A stretch of 64,000 nucleotides of DNA from the NCBI RefSeq assembly GCF_900142325.1, contig NZ_FRAM01000001.1:186001-250000 (forward strand). The letters are read 5' to 3'. The translations under genes were made by a program, and so were the position numbers. Origin of the DNA: Epilithonimonas mollis. GTDB lineage: Bacteria > Bacteroidota > Bacteroidia > Flavobacteriales > Weeksellaceae. Each line of letters starts with the position of its first letter. Within the stretch, counting starts at the first letter, position 1. Shown one piece after another: positions 46,209-58,074 of this stretch. A model generated the notes under the pieces. The model worked only from the letters and a program-made list of their open reading frames with translations. It made no database searches and had not been told where the DNA came from.

Positions 46209-48230
46209 TTATTTTGAAATGAATTTGTAAAAAGCGACCCCGTGCGCCGGAATATCCAACACCAGATTTCCCTTAACTGTATTAAGTTTCAAAATATCCT
46301 TCTGTCTCCAGATATCTCTCACGATCTGATTTCCTGAAATTCCCAGTGCTTTAAAATCTCTGTAAGACATCTTCACTTTTTCTCTTCCGAAATTGGCAAA
46401 AACCACCGCTTTTGCACCGTCTTCAAGGTCTTTTACGTAGATTTTCAATTCGCCAATTGTCTGCAGACAAACGCCCTGTTTTCCCAAAACGTCTTGGTTT
46501 ACGGCAATCACTTCGTCATTCGTTAAAAGATTTAAGGTAAAATCATCCAGCTTTTCAAGGTCGCAACCAATCAGCAATGGTGCGGAAAAAATACTCCAAA
46601 GACTAATATGCAGATATTGCTCATCGGGTTTCAAACGGCTCTGGTGCGGATTTCCCCAACCTACAATACCTACAACCAACATATCCGGGTCGTTCCAGTT
46701 GCCGGGTTTTGCAAACGCGGATGCTTTATCCTGCGCCAAGGCAATATTTTTGACGCTCGCCCAGGTATCGGTAATGTCATTGGTGGTGCGCCACGATTGC
46801 GCATCGACGTCATCGCCCCATTTCCAGACATCGCCCATCCCGTACTGACAAAGGTTATAGACGATATCTCTCGGTTGCTGTTTCAGAAGGTTCCCCATCA
46901 ATTTGAATGGTTTTACACCTTTATCCAAATCACCACCGCCGTTGAAAGCCAATGAGGAAACTTTGTTCGGATCGTTATCTGGCAAACCGTCAATCACACC
47001 ACCGTAACTGCACCAATCGTATTTTATATAATCAATTCCCCATTTGGCGTAGCTTTCGGCGTCCTGTTTTTCATAGCCATAACTTCCTGCGCATCCACCG
47101 CAAGTCCACGGCCCGGGCGAAGAATAGATTCCCATTTTCAAACCGTTTCCGTGAATGTAATCGGCAAGGTTTTTCATATCCGGAAATTTGGAATTGGTCA
47201 GAATATAACCGTCTTCATCACGCATTTTCCCTTTGAAAGACGGGTCTTTTCCGTCTCTGTTAAATTGCCAGGAATCATCGACATTGATGTAATTCCAACC
47301 GTGATTCACCAGGCCGGATTTAATCAAAGCATCACTTGCCCGTTTCACTTTATCAGCAGAAACTTCGTGCCCGAAACAATTCCAGCTGTTCCAACCCATT
47401 GTTGGCGTCAGTGCGATTCTGTCGCCAATTTTTATCTTTAATTTTTTTGAAGCTGAACCTTTTGTATTTTTAGCATTTAAAACAACTTCGTAAGTTCCTT
47501 CTGTATCAACTTTTCCAGTGATAATCCCTGTTTGAGAATCTAATGTTAAACCTTTTGGAAGATTTTTAGCTGAAAAAGTGATCGGTCTGTCGCCTGTCGC
47601 TGGAATTCTGAAAAGAAAAGGCGAACCGGGTCGAGCGCCAAAAACACCTGCTGAATTAATTTTTGGCGCCGGAGCGGGTTTTGGCGTTAAAATGTAAGGT
47701 TCTGAAGCAATTGGATTAAATGTTATCAGTTTTGCACCGTCTGAAGTTTCAAACTTGGCATCTGCCCAATCTGCGTGGTCATAATAAGGACCGTTTCCGC
47801 CATCAGTAACGACTAATTCTAATTGTTTGATGCCTTCCAGCGAAATGGAAACAGGTTTTGCTTTGTCGCCCAGTTTCATTATTCCGCTGGACCAGAGTTT
47901 TTTATTATCGCCGTAAATTTCAAATTCGGCAGCGGGATTTTGTCCTTTCATTTCGTCGTCCAATCCTACCAAAGCTGAGAATTTTTTGACTTTTCCATTT
48001 AGCTTAATCAACAAAGAACTTTCAGCATGCGTTCCAAAACCTCTTTTGAAAACTTCGTTTGCAATCGTCAAAGGTTTTCCGTCCACCGAAGTATTGATGC
48101 CGGGTTTTCCGTTTCCCTGTGTGGCGACGCTTAAATCTAATTGATCCAGCCAAACCGTTGATTGCGCTTTATAAACATTCGACGACAATGCCAATGAAAG
48201 TGCTATTAAAAGTAATTGATGCTTCAACAT
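46209..48230 (-). CDS. GH27 alpha-galactosidase with NPCBM and Ig-like domains, exported
   Basis: A 673-residue multidomain enzyme: signal peptide (about 1-22), NPCBM-like domain (about 24-170; FKRGFGTHAESSLLIKLNG), a putative-Ig (He_PIG) domain (about 195-270; GLTLDSQTGIITGKVDTEG) and the GH27 barrel from about 272. PTMGWNSWNCFGHE starts the barrel; the nucleophile Asp is in DYIKYDWCSYGG and the acid/base Asp probably in SWRTTNDI. It releases alpha-D-galactose, which galKT at the left of the window would use. The order of accessory domains is known in Bacteroidota GH27 enzymes. Confidence 0.93.
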   Translation of the reverse strand: MLKHQLLLIALSLALSSNVYKAQSTVWLDQLDLSVATQGNGKPGINTSVDGKPLTIANEVFKRGFGTHAESSLLIKLNGKVKKFSALVGLDDEMKGQNPAAEFEIYGDNKKLWSSGIMKLGDKAKPVSISLEGIKQLELVVTDGGNGPYYDHADWADAKFETSDGAKLITFNPIASEPYILTPKPAPAPKINSAGVFGARPGSPFLFRIPATGDRPITFSAKNLPKGLTLDSQTGIITGKVDTEGTYEVVLNAKNTKGSASKKLKIKIGDRIALTPTMGWNSWNCFGHEVSADKVKRASDALIKSGLVNHGWNYINVDDSWQFNRDGKDPSFKGKMRDEDGYILTNSKFPDMKNLADYIHGNGLKMGIYSSPGPWTCGGCAGSYGYEKQDAESYAKWGIDYIKYDWCSYGGVIDGLPDNDPNKVSSLAFNGGGDLDKGVKPFKLMGNLLKQQPRDIVYNLCQYGMGDVWKWGDDVDAQSWRTTNDITDTWASVKNIALAQDKASAFAKPGNWNDPDMLVVGIVGWGNPHQSRLKPDEQYLHISLWSIFSAPLLIGCDLEKLDDFTLNLLTNDEVIAVNQDVLGKQGVCLQTIGELKIYVKDLEDGAKAVVFANFGREKVKMSYRDFKALGISGNQIVRDIWRQKDILKLNTVKGNLVLDIPAHGVAFYKFISK

Positions 48231-48245
48231 TTTCTTCTTTAAATT

Positions 48246-49613
48246 TTAATTAAACTTCCACCAGTCAAAATAGAAAAGGTCTTTCTCTCCTTTGAATACA
48301 AAATACAAATCGTGAACACCTTTGATATTATTCACAGGGGTCGTGATAGTTTTAAAAATATCACCTTCCGCTTTTCCGGTCACTTTTACAGTTCCTAAAA
48401 GTTGTCCATCCAAAGAATCGGAATGGATTTCAATCGTTCCGCCATTCATTGATGCTACTGAAACTTCAATTGACTTCGTTCCTCCAGAAAAATCGACACC
48501 CTGAACTTTGAGATAATCGCCGTTGTTGATGGATGAAACAACGATTCTGTCTGTAATTTTTTTGCCTGTATCGTAAGGATTATTTCTTTCCCACTCTGTC
48601 ATTTTTTCGGTTTTCAAACCTTCACTAAAAGCAATTGTTTCGGCTTCTACTCTATTGTATGGATTGAGCGTTGCGATTCTTTTGACACCTTCCTTATTCC
48701 AAAAAGGCAGTTTCTGGATCGTTCCATCCGCGTTGTATTTCATTTCGCTGACACAAACCGAACGGCGTTCGTAATGTTTGCTCATTGTCTGTTTTCCAAT
48801 GTTATAATTGAATCCGAAAACATAAGATTTTCCTTTATAATCAATGATTCCGGGATGATTTCCGTTGGAACGTTTGTCGCTGTCCATAATCATTCCTTTG
48901 AATTCCCAAGGTCCCGTTGCCGATTTTCCCATCGCATAGCCCATTCCTTCCGGACAGCAAGTGGACGCATAAGCCAGATAATAATTTCCGTTCTTTTTCC
49001 ATACCCAAGGTCCTTCCTGATAATGAAACGGGTCTGGCGAACCCTTCACTTTGGCAATCGACGTGTCTTTTATGACGTTGCCATTTACAGAAATCATATC
49101 TTCATTCAGTTTTACGTACCAAAGATTGGGGTTTCCCCAATAAAGATAAGCTTGTCCGTCATCATCAATAAAAACGGTCGGGTCAATATCATCGCTGGAA
49201 TTTTTCACCAAAGGTTTTCCAATCGGGTCTTTGAACGGACCATACGGACTGTCGGCAACCAAAACCCCGATTCCTCTCTGTCCCGGCATAGGGCAGTACA
49301 TATAAAATTTACTATTTCTTTCTATAACTTGTGGTGCCCAAGCTCCGTTTTCTGGGTCGGTCCATTTGAAATCTTTCAGGGAAGCTACAATTCCGTGGTC
49401 TGTCCAATTGACCATATCTGTGGAAGTGTAAAGCAACCAGTTTTTCATCTTGAATCCGAACGCGTCGTCCTCATCGTGACTGGTGTACAGAAAAACCGTG
49501 TCTTTATAAACCATTGGTGCAGGATCGGCAGTGAATTTGGTCTGGATAATTGGATTTTGGGCGATAGCAACCTGGAAAAAACCTAAAATGGTTATTAAAC
49601 TTAAAAATTTCAT
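48246..49613 (-). CDS. GH43-CBM6 exported glycosidase (copy C)
   Basis: A 455-residue protein with signal peptide (about 1-18, VAIAQ), GH43 domain and C-terminal CBM6 (about 330-455, ending FYFDWWKFN). The base Asp is in [14 protein letters not shown], the modulator in DDIDPTVFIDDDGQ and the acid Glu in YQEGPWVWKKNGNYY. It shares the FHYQEGPW and CCPEGMG features of periplasmic arabinoxylan GH43 enzymes. It lies 15 bp after the second GH31 and 15 bp before GH27. Specificity is not readable by eye. Confidence 0.9.
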   Translation of the reverse strand: MKFLSLITILGFFQVAIAQNPIIQTKFTADPAPMVYKDTVFLYTSHDEDDAFGFKMKNWLLYTSTDMVNWTDHGIVASLKDFKWTDPENGAWAPQVIERNSKFYMYCPMPGQRGIGVLVADSPYGPFKDPIGKPLVKNSSDDIDPTVFIDDDGQAYLYWGNPNLWYVKLNEDMISVNGNVIKDTSIAKVKGSPDPFHYQEGPWVWKKNGNYYLAYASTCCPEGMGYAMGKSATGPWEFKGMIMDSDKRSNGNHPGIIDYKGKSYVFGFNYNIGKQTMSKHYERRSVCVSEMKYNADGTIQKLPFWNKEGVKRIATLNPYNRVEAETIAFSEGLKTEKMTEWERNNPYDTGKKITDRIVVSSINNGDYLKVQGVDFSGGTKSIEVSVASMNGGTIEIHSDSLDGQLLGTVKVTGKAEGDIFKTITTPVNNIKGVHDLYFVFKGEKDLFYFDWWKFN

Positions 49614-49628
49614 AGTCTGGTTTTAAGA

Positions 49629-52070
49629 TTATTTAAAATTAACAGTCACTTTCTTTCCTGAATAACTCACTGATTTCTCTTGATCATTCGGAAGAATCAG
49701 GTTGAAATTTCTTTTCTCAATCATTCCTTTATAATTTCCTTTTCGGGAATCTATCGTCAAGGTTTTTGATTTTTCGTTCCAATGAAAAGGGATTTCGGTG
49801 TAATCACCTTTTTCGTAGTTGTAATTATCAAATTCATCTTCGTACAAGACAAAATCTGAATCGGCTCCGGGATAAATCTTCACCGTCATATTATCCCATT
49901 TTTTCTCTGTTGCAAACTGTACATCCGGACCAAACGGAATGATGCTTCCCGCTTTCACATACAATGGAATGCTTTGAAGATTAACTGTTTTATCGATTTC
50001 CTGACCGCCATTAAATTTTTCATTCGTCCAGAAATCAAACCAGTCTGCGCCAGAAGGAAGATAAACTTTTACGGTTTTATTTTGTGTAAAATCTATGTTT
50101 GACAATGAGCTTTCTTTGCTTTCCTCTTTTTTGTCCCAACCTTGATTTTCATCTGTTTTAATGAATTTTTCAGGCGTGTATTGAGGGTTGAGAATCGGTG
50201 CCACCAAGAATGATTTTCCGAAAAGATATTCATTATTAATATCCCAGGTTTTTCGGTCTGATGAAAAATCCATTGACAATGCTCTCAGAAAACTCGAATT
50301 ATTTTTAGAAACATCCCATGAAGCCGAATAAATGTAGGGCAATAAACTGTAACGCAATTTGATGAATTTCTCAATCACATCATAAACCACATCGCCTTTT
50401 TGTCCGAACTGATAAATTTCTCTTGGCACATCGGTTCCGTGCGAACGCATCATCGGCGTAAAAGTTCCGTATTGCAACCAACGCACGTACAGTTCCTGAA
50501 ACATTTTGTTTTGCGGACCACCGTTTCTTTTGTAAACGCCACCGAAAAATCCACCGATATCTGAATTGAAATTCGGGTTTCCTGTTAAGCTGAAATTCAA
50601 TCCCGCTGGAACCTGATTTCTCAGTGACTCCCACGAAGAATTGATATCACCCGACCACGTATTGGCTCCATATCGTTGCTGACCGGCAAAAGCCGACCTT
50701 GTCAAAATAAAAACCCTTTTGTCGCTCGTGGTTTCACGCTGATGGTCATAAACGCCGCCAACTGCGACCAACGGATACGCATTTCTCACTTTTCGGAATG
50801 AACCGAGGTAGGTTTTGGTATCCAAATCTTCCGGTCTTTGGCTGAGATGGTCGGGTTCCGTAGAATCCATCCACCAGGTATCGACGCCCAAACTGAAAAC
50901 TCCTTTGTTCAGATATTTCCAGTAAATATCCCTGGCTTCAGGATTGTAGGCATCGTAAACACGCACACCGGAAGGATAATTCATATCGGGAGGCCACACT
51001 TCTCTGCCAGATTCCGGCCAGGTTTTGAAATTGAAAAGCATTCCTTTTTTGTCCATTTCACGGTAAGGATTCGTCATCGGACCGAAAGACGACCAAATAG
51101 AAACGGAAAGATGCGCATTCATATCGTGGATGTTCTGAATCATTTTCTTGGCATCAGGAAAATCAGGGCTGATAAAATCCATCGCATTCCATTGATAATT
51201 GTTTCCCCAATATTGCCAATCCTGGATAATTCCATCCAAAGGAACTTTCAAATCACGGTATTTTTTAACAACATCTACCAGTTCGTCCTGACTTTTGTAG
51301 CGTTCTTTGCTTTGCCAAAAACCATAAGTCCACAAAGGAATCATCGGTACTTTTCCTGTCAGATTTCGCATTCCGGCAACTACACCATCGGCATTTTTTC
51401 CGTAGATAAAATAATAATCCACACTTTCCCCAACTTCCGAAGAGAATGATGTTTTGTCGGGTTTATCGGTAAATTGTGTCGGCGAATAGTTATCCCAAAA
51501 GATTCCGTAGCCCTTCACAGACTGAAAAAACGGTACAAAATCCCAGGTATTATTTTGTATCATTTTCACGTCCGTATTCCGCTGAGACATTTTTCCGTTT
51601 TGCAGAATTCCTAAGCCGTAGATTGGTTCATCTTTTTCCAGTTGAAACGACTGAGAAACAGAATAAGTCTGATTTCCGGCGTCATTAAAAGGTTTGAAAT
51701 TGCTTTCAACTTCCTTTAAAAGTTCTTTTCCTGAGGACGATTTGTAAGTAATCTTACCACTTTTAGCATCAATTAAAATATTTAAATCATTCGTTCTTAA
51801 TGAAATAATATTCTTGCTTTCTGAAACTGAAAATTTAGTTTTCTGTTCTTTTTTAATAACTGACAGACTGTTTTTCTCGAATGATTTTCCAACTGGATAT
51901 TTGATAATTCTAACCATATTTTCGCCATACAGTTTCAATTCAAAATTCAGATTACCGGCAGAAAATTTCAATCCTGAATCTGTTTTCTGATAAGACTGCG
52001 AATAGATATTTCCGGATACTATAATAACAGTAATAATGAGTGTTTTGATTTTTATTCTGTTGAAATTCAT
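49629..52070 (-). CDS. GH31 alpha-xylosidase-like without PA14, exported
   Basis: An 813-residue GH31. The signal peptide is about 1-24 (NIYSQ). The nucleophile is D402 in TWWMDSTEPD, and GFWQSKERY and GIIQDWQYWGNNYQ match alpha-xylosidases. Unlike the GH31 at 41633 it has no PA14 insert, but it carries a charged insertion (DENQGWDKKEESKESS) in the distal beta-domain. Two different GH31 enzymes in one operon suggest two alpha-linked substrates. It is second in the ten-gene run, 52 bp after the tandem esterase. Confidence 0.92.
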   Translation of the reverse strand: MNFNRIKIKTLIITVIIVSGNIYSQSYQKTDSGLKFSAGNLNFELKLYGENMVRIIKYPVGKSFEKNSLSVIKKEQKTKFSVSESKNIISLRTNDLNILIDAKSGKITYKSSSGKELLKEVESNFKPFNDAGNQTYSVSQSFQLEKDEPIYGLGILQNGKMSQRNTDVKMIQNNTWDFVPFFQSVKGYGIFWDNYSPTQFTDKPDKTSFSSEVGESVDYYFIYGKNADGVVAGMRNLTGKVPMIPLWTYGFWQSKERYKSQDELVDVVKKYRDLKVPLDGIIQDWQYWGNNYQWNAMDFISPDFPDAKKMIQNIHDMNAHLSVSIWSSFGPMTNPYREMDKKGMLFNFKTWPESGREVWPPDMNYPSGVRVYDAYNPEARDIYWKYLNKGVFSLGVDTWWMDSTEPDHLSQRPEDLDTKTYLGSFRKVRNAYPLVAVGGVYDHQRETTSDKRVFILTRSAFAGQQRYGANTWSGDINSSWESLRNQVPAGLNFSLTGNPNFNSDIGGFFGGVYKRNGGPQNKMFQELYVRWLQYGTFTPMMRSHGTDVPREIYQFGQKGDVVYDVIEKFIKLRYSLLPYIYSASWDVSKNNSSFLRALSMDFSSDRKTWDINNEYLFGKSFLVAPILNPQYTPEKFIKTDENQGWDKKEESKESSLSNIDFTQNKTVKVYLPSGADWFDFWTNEKFNGGQEIDKTVNLQSIPLYVKAGSIIPFGPDVQFATEKKWDNMTVKIYPGADSDFVLYEDEFDNYNYEKGDYTEIPFHWNEKSKTLTIDSRKGNYKGMIEKRNFNLILPNDQEKSVSYSGKKVTVNFK

Positions 52071-52122
52071 TGGTATATGATTTTGAATTAGAAAACTGAC
52101 AGTCTTTTTGATTTAAATTTCT

Positions 52123-54054
<1,932 letters not shown>

Positions 54055-54056
54055 TT

Positions 54057-54075
54057 ATTTGTAATTTTTACACTT
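54057..54075. promoter_or_regulatory. Weak AraR-like operator before the ten-gene run
   Basis: ATTTGT-N7-ACACTT: the right half-site is perfect and the spacer is 7 bp, but the left half deviates from AARTGT. It is only 9 bp upstream of the esterase start codon, so binding would block transcription or initiation. No convincing -7 box was found nearby. Confidence 0.35.
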
Positions 54076-54149
54076 ATTAATTTAGACAAAAAAATAATAC
54101 CGGCAAGGGTTTATATTTTTTTAATTTATTAATGTTAATTATTTTTTGT

Positions 54150-54228
54150 GATTAACAGGTCGCCTCTACGAGGCTTTGCTTTGATGACGCACTTTTTGCT
54201 ATTAACAGATTGCTCCTTCAGAGCATTG
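54150..54228. repeat. Two S-family palindromic repeats
   Basis: GATTAACAGGTCGCCTCTAC then GAGG at 54150-54173, and TATTAACAGATTGCTCCTTC then AGAGC at 54199-54225, in direct orientation. The gap 54049-54407 contains these, R5 and the weak operator; no gene. Confidence 0.55.
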
Positions 54229-54251
54229 ATTTTCTTCTTAAACAGCGAATC

Positions 54252-54386
54252 TTTCGTAGCCCGACTTGAGCGCAAATCCTTTTTTGCTTTTACAACAGTT
54301 GTACTTAGGCTGACATCTCCTGCAAAAAAGATTGACTACGTCGAACCACTTCGTTAGATTTGGGAGCGGAAGGCGGATTAGCTACC
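54252..54386. repeat. R5: interspersed inverted repeat with an internal insertion
   Basis: The left arm reads TTTCGTAGCCCGACTTGAGC then CAAATCCTTTTTTGC; the right arm reads GCAAAAAAGATTG ... GGGAGCGGAAGGCGGATTAG. The copy is about 45 bp longer than the others because of extra sequence in loop and right arm (including GACTACGTCGAACCACTTCG). It begins about 22 bp after the GH43 stop. Confidence 0.6.
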
Positions 54387-54407
54387 AAAAAAATAATTCC
54401 AATATTG

Positions 54408-56021
54408 TTATTCCGTACTTTTATTTACTCTGAAAGAATCGACATCCACAAAACCGCCCAGATTTTTGGTGGCGTAATTGAAAACCGCAAACTTGGAACC
54501 CATGAACAGTCTTCGGTAATCGAAAATCATTTTGTAATCTTTTGCCATTTCTGTCCAGCTTTTTTGATCGGTGCTGTATGAAAAATCGGCCAAATCTTTT
54601 CCAAGGTTGAAATCGGCGTCAATTTTAAAATAAACTTTATCTGAATTCAATGGAAGTCTCTTCTTTTCATCTGTTTTAACGCCCGTAACCGCTTTGGTTT
54701 TGTTATCTAAACTGACTTCGTTGGTTGCAAAAACGACAAACTTTTTATTGCCTTCCATCACTACCGATAAAATCCCGGAATCACCGTTGAATGCGCTGAA
54801 GCCTGTGACATCACCATCTTTCATTCCTTTCACATCCAGAGCAACAATCGCAGTTGATTTCGGACCTTCCATTCGTTGGGTCAATGTGTTTGGAGCGAGA
54901 TAAAGATTGTCGACTACTCGACTGGTTTTCAGTCTTAAAAAACCTTTTCTGTCGGACAAAGACCAAGCTTCGTTGACTGGATTATGATTCCACTGCCATT
55001 GGATTTTCATTTTTTTGCCGGAAAATTCGTCGCTTTCTACCAAATGATTTTTCGGTTTGAAGGTAGGAAGCGGAACTTCACCTGTCAGAGGAACTTTTCC
55101 GTTATCGCCCAAAACCGGCCAAGCGTTTTCCCATTTCACAGGAATCAAAATCGGTACACGCCCCACTCCATTTCTGTCCTGGAAAATAAGTGAGTACCAA
55201 TTTCCGTTTTTGTCGTCAATCAAAGCACCTTGTCCGGCGTAGGAAAACCCAAGAAAATTGTCCTCAAGAATGACTTTTTTCTCGAAAGGTCCGGTTGCTT
55301 TATCAGCTCTGTATACTTCCTGACGGCGTTTTCCGCCTCTCGGCCAGGAAATCATCATCATGTAATATTTTCCGTCTTTTTTAATAATCTGATTGCCTTC
55401 CAACAATCCGGTTTCCGAAGCATCTTTCTGAAAAACTTCTGTTCCATCCTGATCTCCGATAATGGTTTTAAAATCCGGGCTTAGCTCAAAAACTTTATTG
55501 GAAGTGTACACATAAACTCTGTCGTCATCGTCAAAAAGCAAAGAAGCATCGTGAAAATGTCTGGTTCTTGTCAGCAATTTCCAGTTGCCTTTTTCGGGAT
55601 TTTCGGAAACGTAAAAATAAGATCTGAAAGGTTCATCATTCGGGGAAAAAAGAACGTAATATTTGCCTTTGTGAAAACGGATGGATGATGCCCATTGTCC
55701 GCGTCCGTAAACGCTTCCGTTAATTAAATCATATTTAGAATTGTCCGTTAATCTGTCAAAAACATAGCTCGACATTTCCCAGTTGACCAAATCTTTGGAA
55801 TGCATCACCGGAGCGCCTGGCATCAGGTGCATTGTCGTGCTTATCAGGTAAAAATCGTCGCTGTTTCTCGTGATGGACAAATCCGGTGCATCTGCCCAGA
55901 TTATCGGGTTTCTGAATTCCGTCGTTTGAGATTTTTTTACAGGATTTACCTGAGCTGAAAAGAGATTCAGCCCGATAAATCCGAAAAGAGAAACTATATA
56001 GAATGGTTGATTAATTTTCAC
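54408..56021 (-). CDS. GH43 exported xylosidase/arabinofuranosidase with C-terminal beta-sandwich
   Basis: A 537-residue protein: signal peptide (about 1-23, NLFSA), GH43 propeller (about 35-320) and a concanavalin-like beta-sandwich domain (about 340-530). The base Asp is in WADAPDLSITR, the modulator Asp in FHDASLLFDDDD and the acid Glu in GLLEGNQIIKKDGKYY. The arrangement resembles GH43_12-like xylosidases and arabinofuranosidases, different from the CBM6-bearing group. It follows the next GH43 by 30 bp, forming a two-gene unit. Start as given, from the signal peptide. Confidence 0.9.
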   Translation of the reverse strand: MKINQPFYIVSLFGFIGLNLFSAQVNPVKKSQTTEFRNPIIWADAPDLSITRNSDDFYLISTTMHLMPGAPVMHSKDLVNWEMSSYVFDRLTDNSKYDLINGSVYGRGQWASSIRFHKGKYYVLFSPNDEPFRSYFYVSENPEKGNWKLLTRTRHFHDASLLFDDDDRVYVYTSNKVFELSPDFKTIIGDQDGTEVFQKDASETGLLEGNQIIKKDGKYYMMMISWPRGGKRRQEVYRADKATGPFEKKVILEDNFLGFSYAGQGALIDDKNGNWYSLIFQDRNGVGRVPILIPVKWENAWPVLGDNGKVPLTGEVPLPTFKPKNHLVESDEFSGKKMKIQWQWNHNPVNEAWSLSDRKGFLRLKTSRVVDNLYLAPNTLTQRMEGPKSTAIVALDVKGMKDGDVTGFSAFNGDSGILSVVMEGNKKFVVFATNEVSLDNKTKAVTGVKTDEKKRLPLNSDKVYFKIDADFNLGKDLADFSYSTDQKSWTEMAKDYKMIFDYRRLFMGSKFAVFNYATKNLGGFVDVDSFRVNKSTE

Positions 56022-56051
56022 AGTTTTGATATTTTGGTTTGGTGTTAATTT

Positions 56052-57770
56052 TTAATTCGGCACAATATCATTCGAAGAGGTACTGTAAAGACCTATTAAA
56101 CTTCCGGTAAAACCGCCTGCAACATCCGTTGAAAGAATATCGCCGGAAACCTTTCCACCCAGATTTTTGAAGTTTTTGCCGTCCAAGGAATAATTAAAAC
56201 TGATGTTATCTTTCTCACCAACAGCCTGGAATTTGATCGTTTTACCAAATGAAATTTTTTCGCTGGCAATCAGTTTTGAACTTCCTTTTTCAGTTCTTTC
56301 CAAAACGATATAGAAGTCTTTATCTTTCTTCGTAATTCCGAAAACATAATTAAATGTTTCACTTTGATAAAGCGAGATTCCAGATAATTCTTTTTCAGAT
56401 TTTGGTTTGTAATCCAAGGTTACGGAAGTTTCAAAATCTTCGTGTTGTAATCTGTGGAATAATGAAGAAATGGGAGCCAATGCTTTGATGTTTGTTTCCA
56501 TTGGGTTTACTTTTACACCCGTTTTTGTAACCGTAATAAAGCTTTCGCGAGGACCACGCATAGCAATCCAGCGGAAATCAAGGTTTTTATCAGTCAGTTT
56601 ATCGCTATATGTAAAATTTCCATTCGGGAAAAAGCCGTTTTGTCCATTTTGATTTTGGACACCTTCCGGCATTTTCAATTTAGGCTTCATCGGAACCAAA
56701 CCATTTTGGAAAACAGGATATGTTCCGCTCCAGTCAACAGGAAGAATGAAAGTCTCTCGACCTTTTGTAACGCGGTTGTTGACATTCGGACGAATGGCCA
56801 AAAATACGCCGTACCATTCTCCGTTCGGGCCTTCCACCAAATCGGCATGACCTGCCCAATCTACTTTTTCCTTTCTGTCTCTCGGAAAATATCTCTGCGT
56901 CAAAATCGGATTATTTTTAGCGGGAACAAATGGTCCTTTCATCGAATCAGCCATAAAAATAACCTCGCTGTGGTTGCCTCCTGTTCCACCTTCAGCACAC
57001 ATCAGATAATATTTTCCTTTGTATTTATAGATATGTGGACCCTCAATCCAAATAGGCTTTTGAGAAAGGTCAACGCCACCATTTACGATAATTTTATCAG
57101 AGCCTGCAATAACCTGGTCTTTTTCCAGATCATAATCCCACATTTTGATCACACGGTGACCTTGATATTGCTCGGTTCCTTTTGGTGGCGCATCGTTGTG
57201 AACGATGTAAGCTTTTCCGTCATCATCGAAGAAAATAGCAGGGTCAATTCCGTCAAAATTCAGTTTTTGAACTTCGCTCCAGCCTTTTGCCGGGTCTTTG
57301 GTTTTCACGACCATATTTCCGACTCCGCCCGCAATCTGCGTGGTAATCATATAAAAAGTATCGTTAAACTTGTTGTATTTGATATCCGGTGCATAGATTC
57401 CATGTGAAACTCCGCCTTTTTCTACTTTAAGCTGGGAAGGTCTGTCGAGAACATGACCCACCTGTTTCCAATTCACCAAATCTTTCGAAGTGAAAATCGG
57501 CACGCCTGGAAACATTGAAAATGAAGAGTTTACCAAATAATAATCCTCTCCTTTTTTGGTGATACTCGGGTCGGGATAGCAACCTTGGAGAATCGGAGAA
57601 TAGAATTCGTCAGATTTTAAAGGATTATCATTGTAGATTTTATCATTTCCTTTGTATTGAAAATCGGTGAAAGTCTGTGCTGATAAACTGGTTACAGAAA
57701 GTAGTGCCAACGTAGCAAAAATGCTGGTTTTGTTTTTCAGGAAATTGGGATTCATTGTTATCTTTTTCAT
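56052..57770 (-). CDS. GH43 exported beta-xylosidase-like with C-terminal beta-sandwich
   Basis: A 572-residue protein with signal peptide (about 1-31, SVTSLSA; an ATG five codons in is an alternative start), a GH43 domain and a concanavalin-like C-terminal domain (about 390-570). The base Asp is in GCYPDPSITKKG, the modulator in FDGIDPAIFFDDDG and the acid Glu in WIEGPHIYKYKGKYY. The SSFSMFPGVPIFTSKDLVNW stretch is typical of xylan-active GH43 enzymes. A good promoter (TTTG-N20-TAGGTTTG) lies about 270 bp upstream, just after GH95. Confidence 0.9.
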   Translation of the reverse strand: MKKITMNPNFLKNKTSIFATLALLSVTSLSAQTFTDFQYKGNDKIYNDNPLKSDEFYSPILQGCYPDPSITKKGEDYYLVNSSFSMFPGVPIFTSKDLVNWKQVGHVLDRPSQLKVEKGGVSHGIYAPDIKYNKFNDTFYMITTQIAGGVGNMVVKTKDPAKGWSEVQKLNFDGIDPAIFFDDDGKAYIVHNDAPPKGTEQYQGHRVIKMWDYDLEKDQVIAGSDKIIVNGGVDLSQKPIWIEGPHIYKYKGKYYLMCAEGGTGGNHSEVIFMADSMKGPFVPAKNNPILTQRYFPRDRKEKVDWAGHADLVEGPNGEWYGVFLAIRPNVNNRVTKGRETFILPVDWSGTYPVFQNGLVPMKPKLKMPEGVQNQNGQNGFFPNGNFTYSDKLTDKNLDFRWIAMRGPRESFITVTKTGVKVNPMETNIKALAPISSLFHRLQHEDFETSVTLDYKPKSEKELSGISLYQSETFNYVFGITKKDKDFYIVLERTEKGSSKLIASEKISFGKTIKFQAVGEKDNISFNYSLDGKNFKNLGGKVSGDILSTDVAGGFTGSLIGLYSTSSNDIVPN

Positions 57771-57799
57771 ATGTTAATTTAATTTATTTGATTAGTTGT

Positions 57800-57899
57800 T
57801 GAACCCTTTGGGTTCTTGGTTTTTTAACAGGTCGTCTCTATGAGGCTTTGATTTCAATTAACTTTATTTCTATTAACAGGTCACTCCTATGGAGTTTTA
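57800..57899. repeat. Hairpin and two S-family repeats upstream of GH43
   Basis: GAACCC-TTT-GGGTTC at 57801-57815, then S units TTTAACAGGTCGTCTCTATG at 57822-57848 and TATTAACAGGTCACTCCTAT at 57871-57896. The gap 57771-58080 contains these, R6 and a promoter; no gene. Confidence 0.55.
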
Positions 57900-57956
57900 A
57901 TTATTTTTCTTGTTACTAGCATCTTTAAATCTTTCTACATAATTATCCGTTGAATC

Positions 57957-58044
57957 TCTCGCAACCCGGCTTGAACGGAGCTCTTTTTGCCGCAGCGAAG
58001 CGGAGGCAAAAAAGCGGGAACGGAGGGCGGATTAAGCTGCCCAA
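57957..58044. repeat. R6: ~88-bp interspersed inverted repeat
   Basis: The left arm reads TCTCGCAACCCGGCTTGAAC then GGAGCTCTTTTTGCC; the right arm reads GGCAAAAAAGCGGGAACGGA then GGATTAAGCTGCCCAAA. It lies about 36 bp after the GH95 stop, and its right end merges with the -7 box of a promoter reading leftward. Confidence 0.65.
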
Positions 58045-58074
58045 ACCTAACAAAGTGGTTCGACGGAGTCAAAT
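58043..58074 (-). promoter_or_regulatory. Promoter for the GH43 pair
   Basis: On the minus strand TTTG (58074-58071), 20 nt, then TAGGTTTG (58050-58043) fits the full Bacteroidota promoter pattern. Transcription would begin inside R6, giving a leader of about 265 nt with the R6 hairpin and the S repeats. Confidence 0.45.

Noticed and set aside
48774-49586. A 270-residue plus-strand reading frame opposite the GH43 gene
   Set aside because: It is antisense to a protein with intact GH43 catalytic residues and CBM6; its translation resembles no family and is rich in His/Phe/Arg as expected for an antisense frame. The same applies to frames at 56640-57407, 50838-51449, 44736-45305 and 34196-34711.
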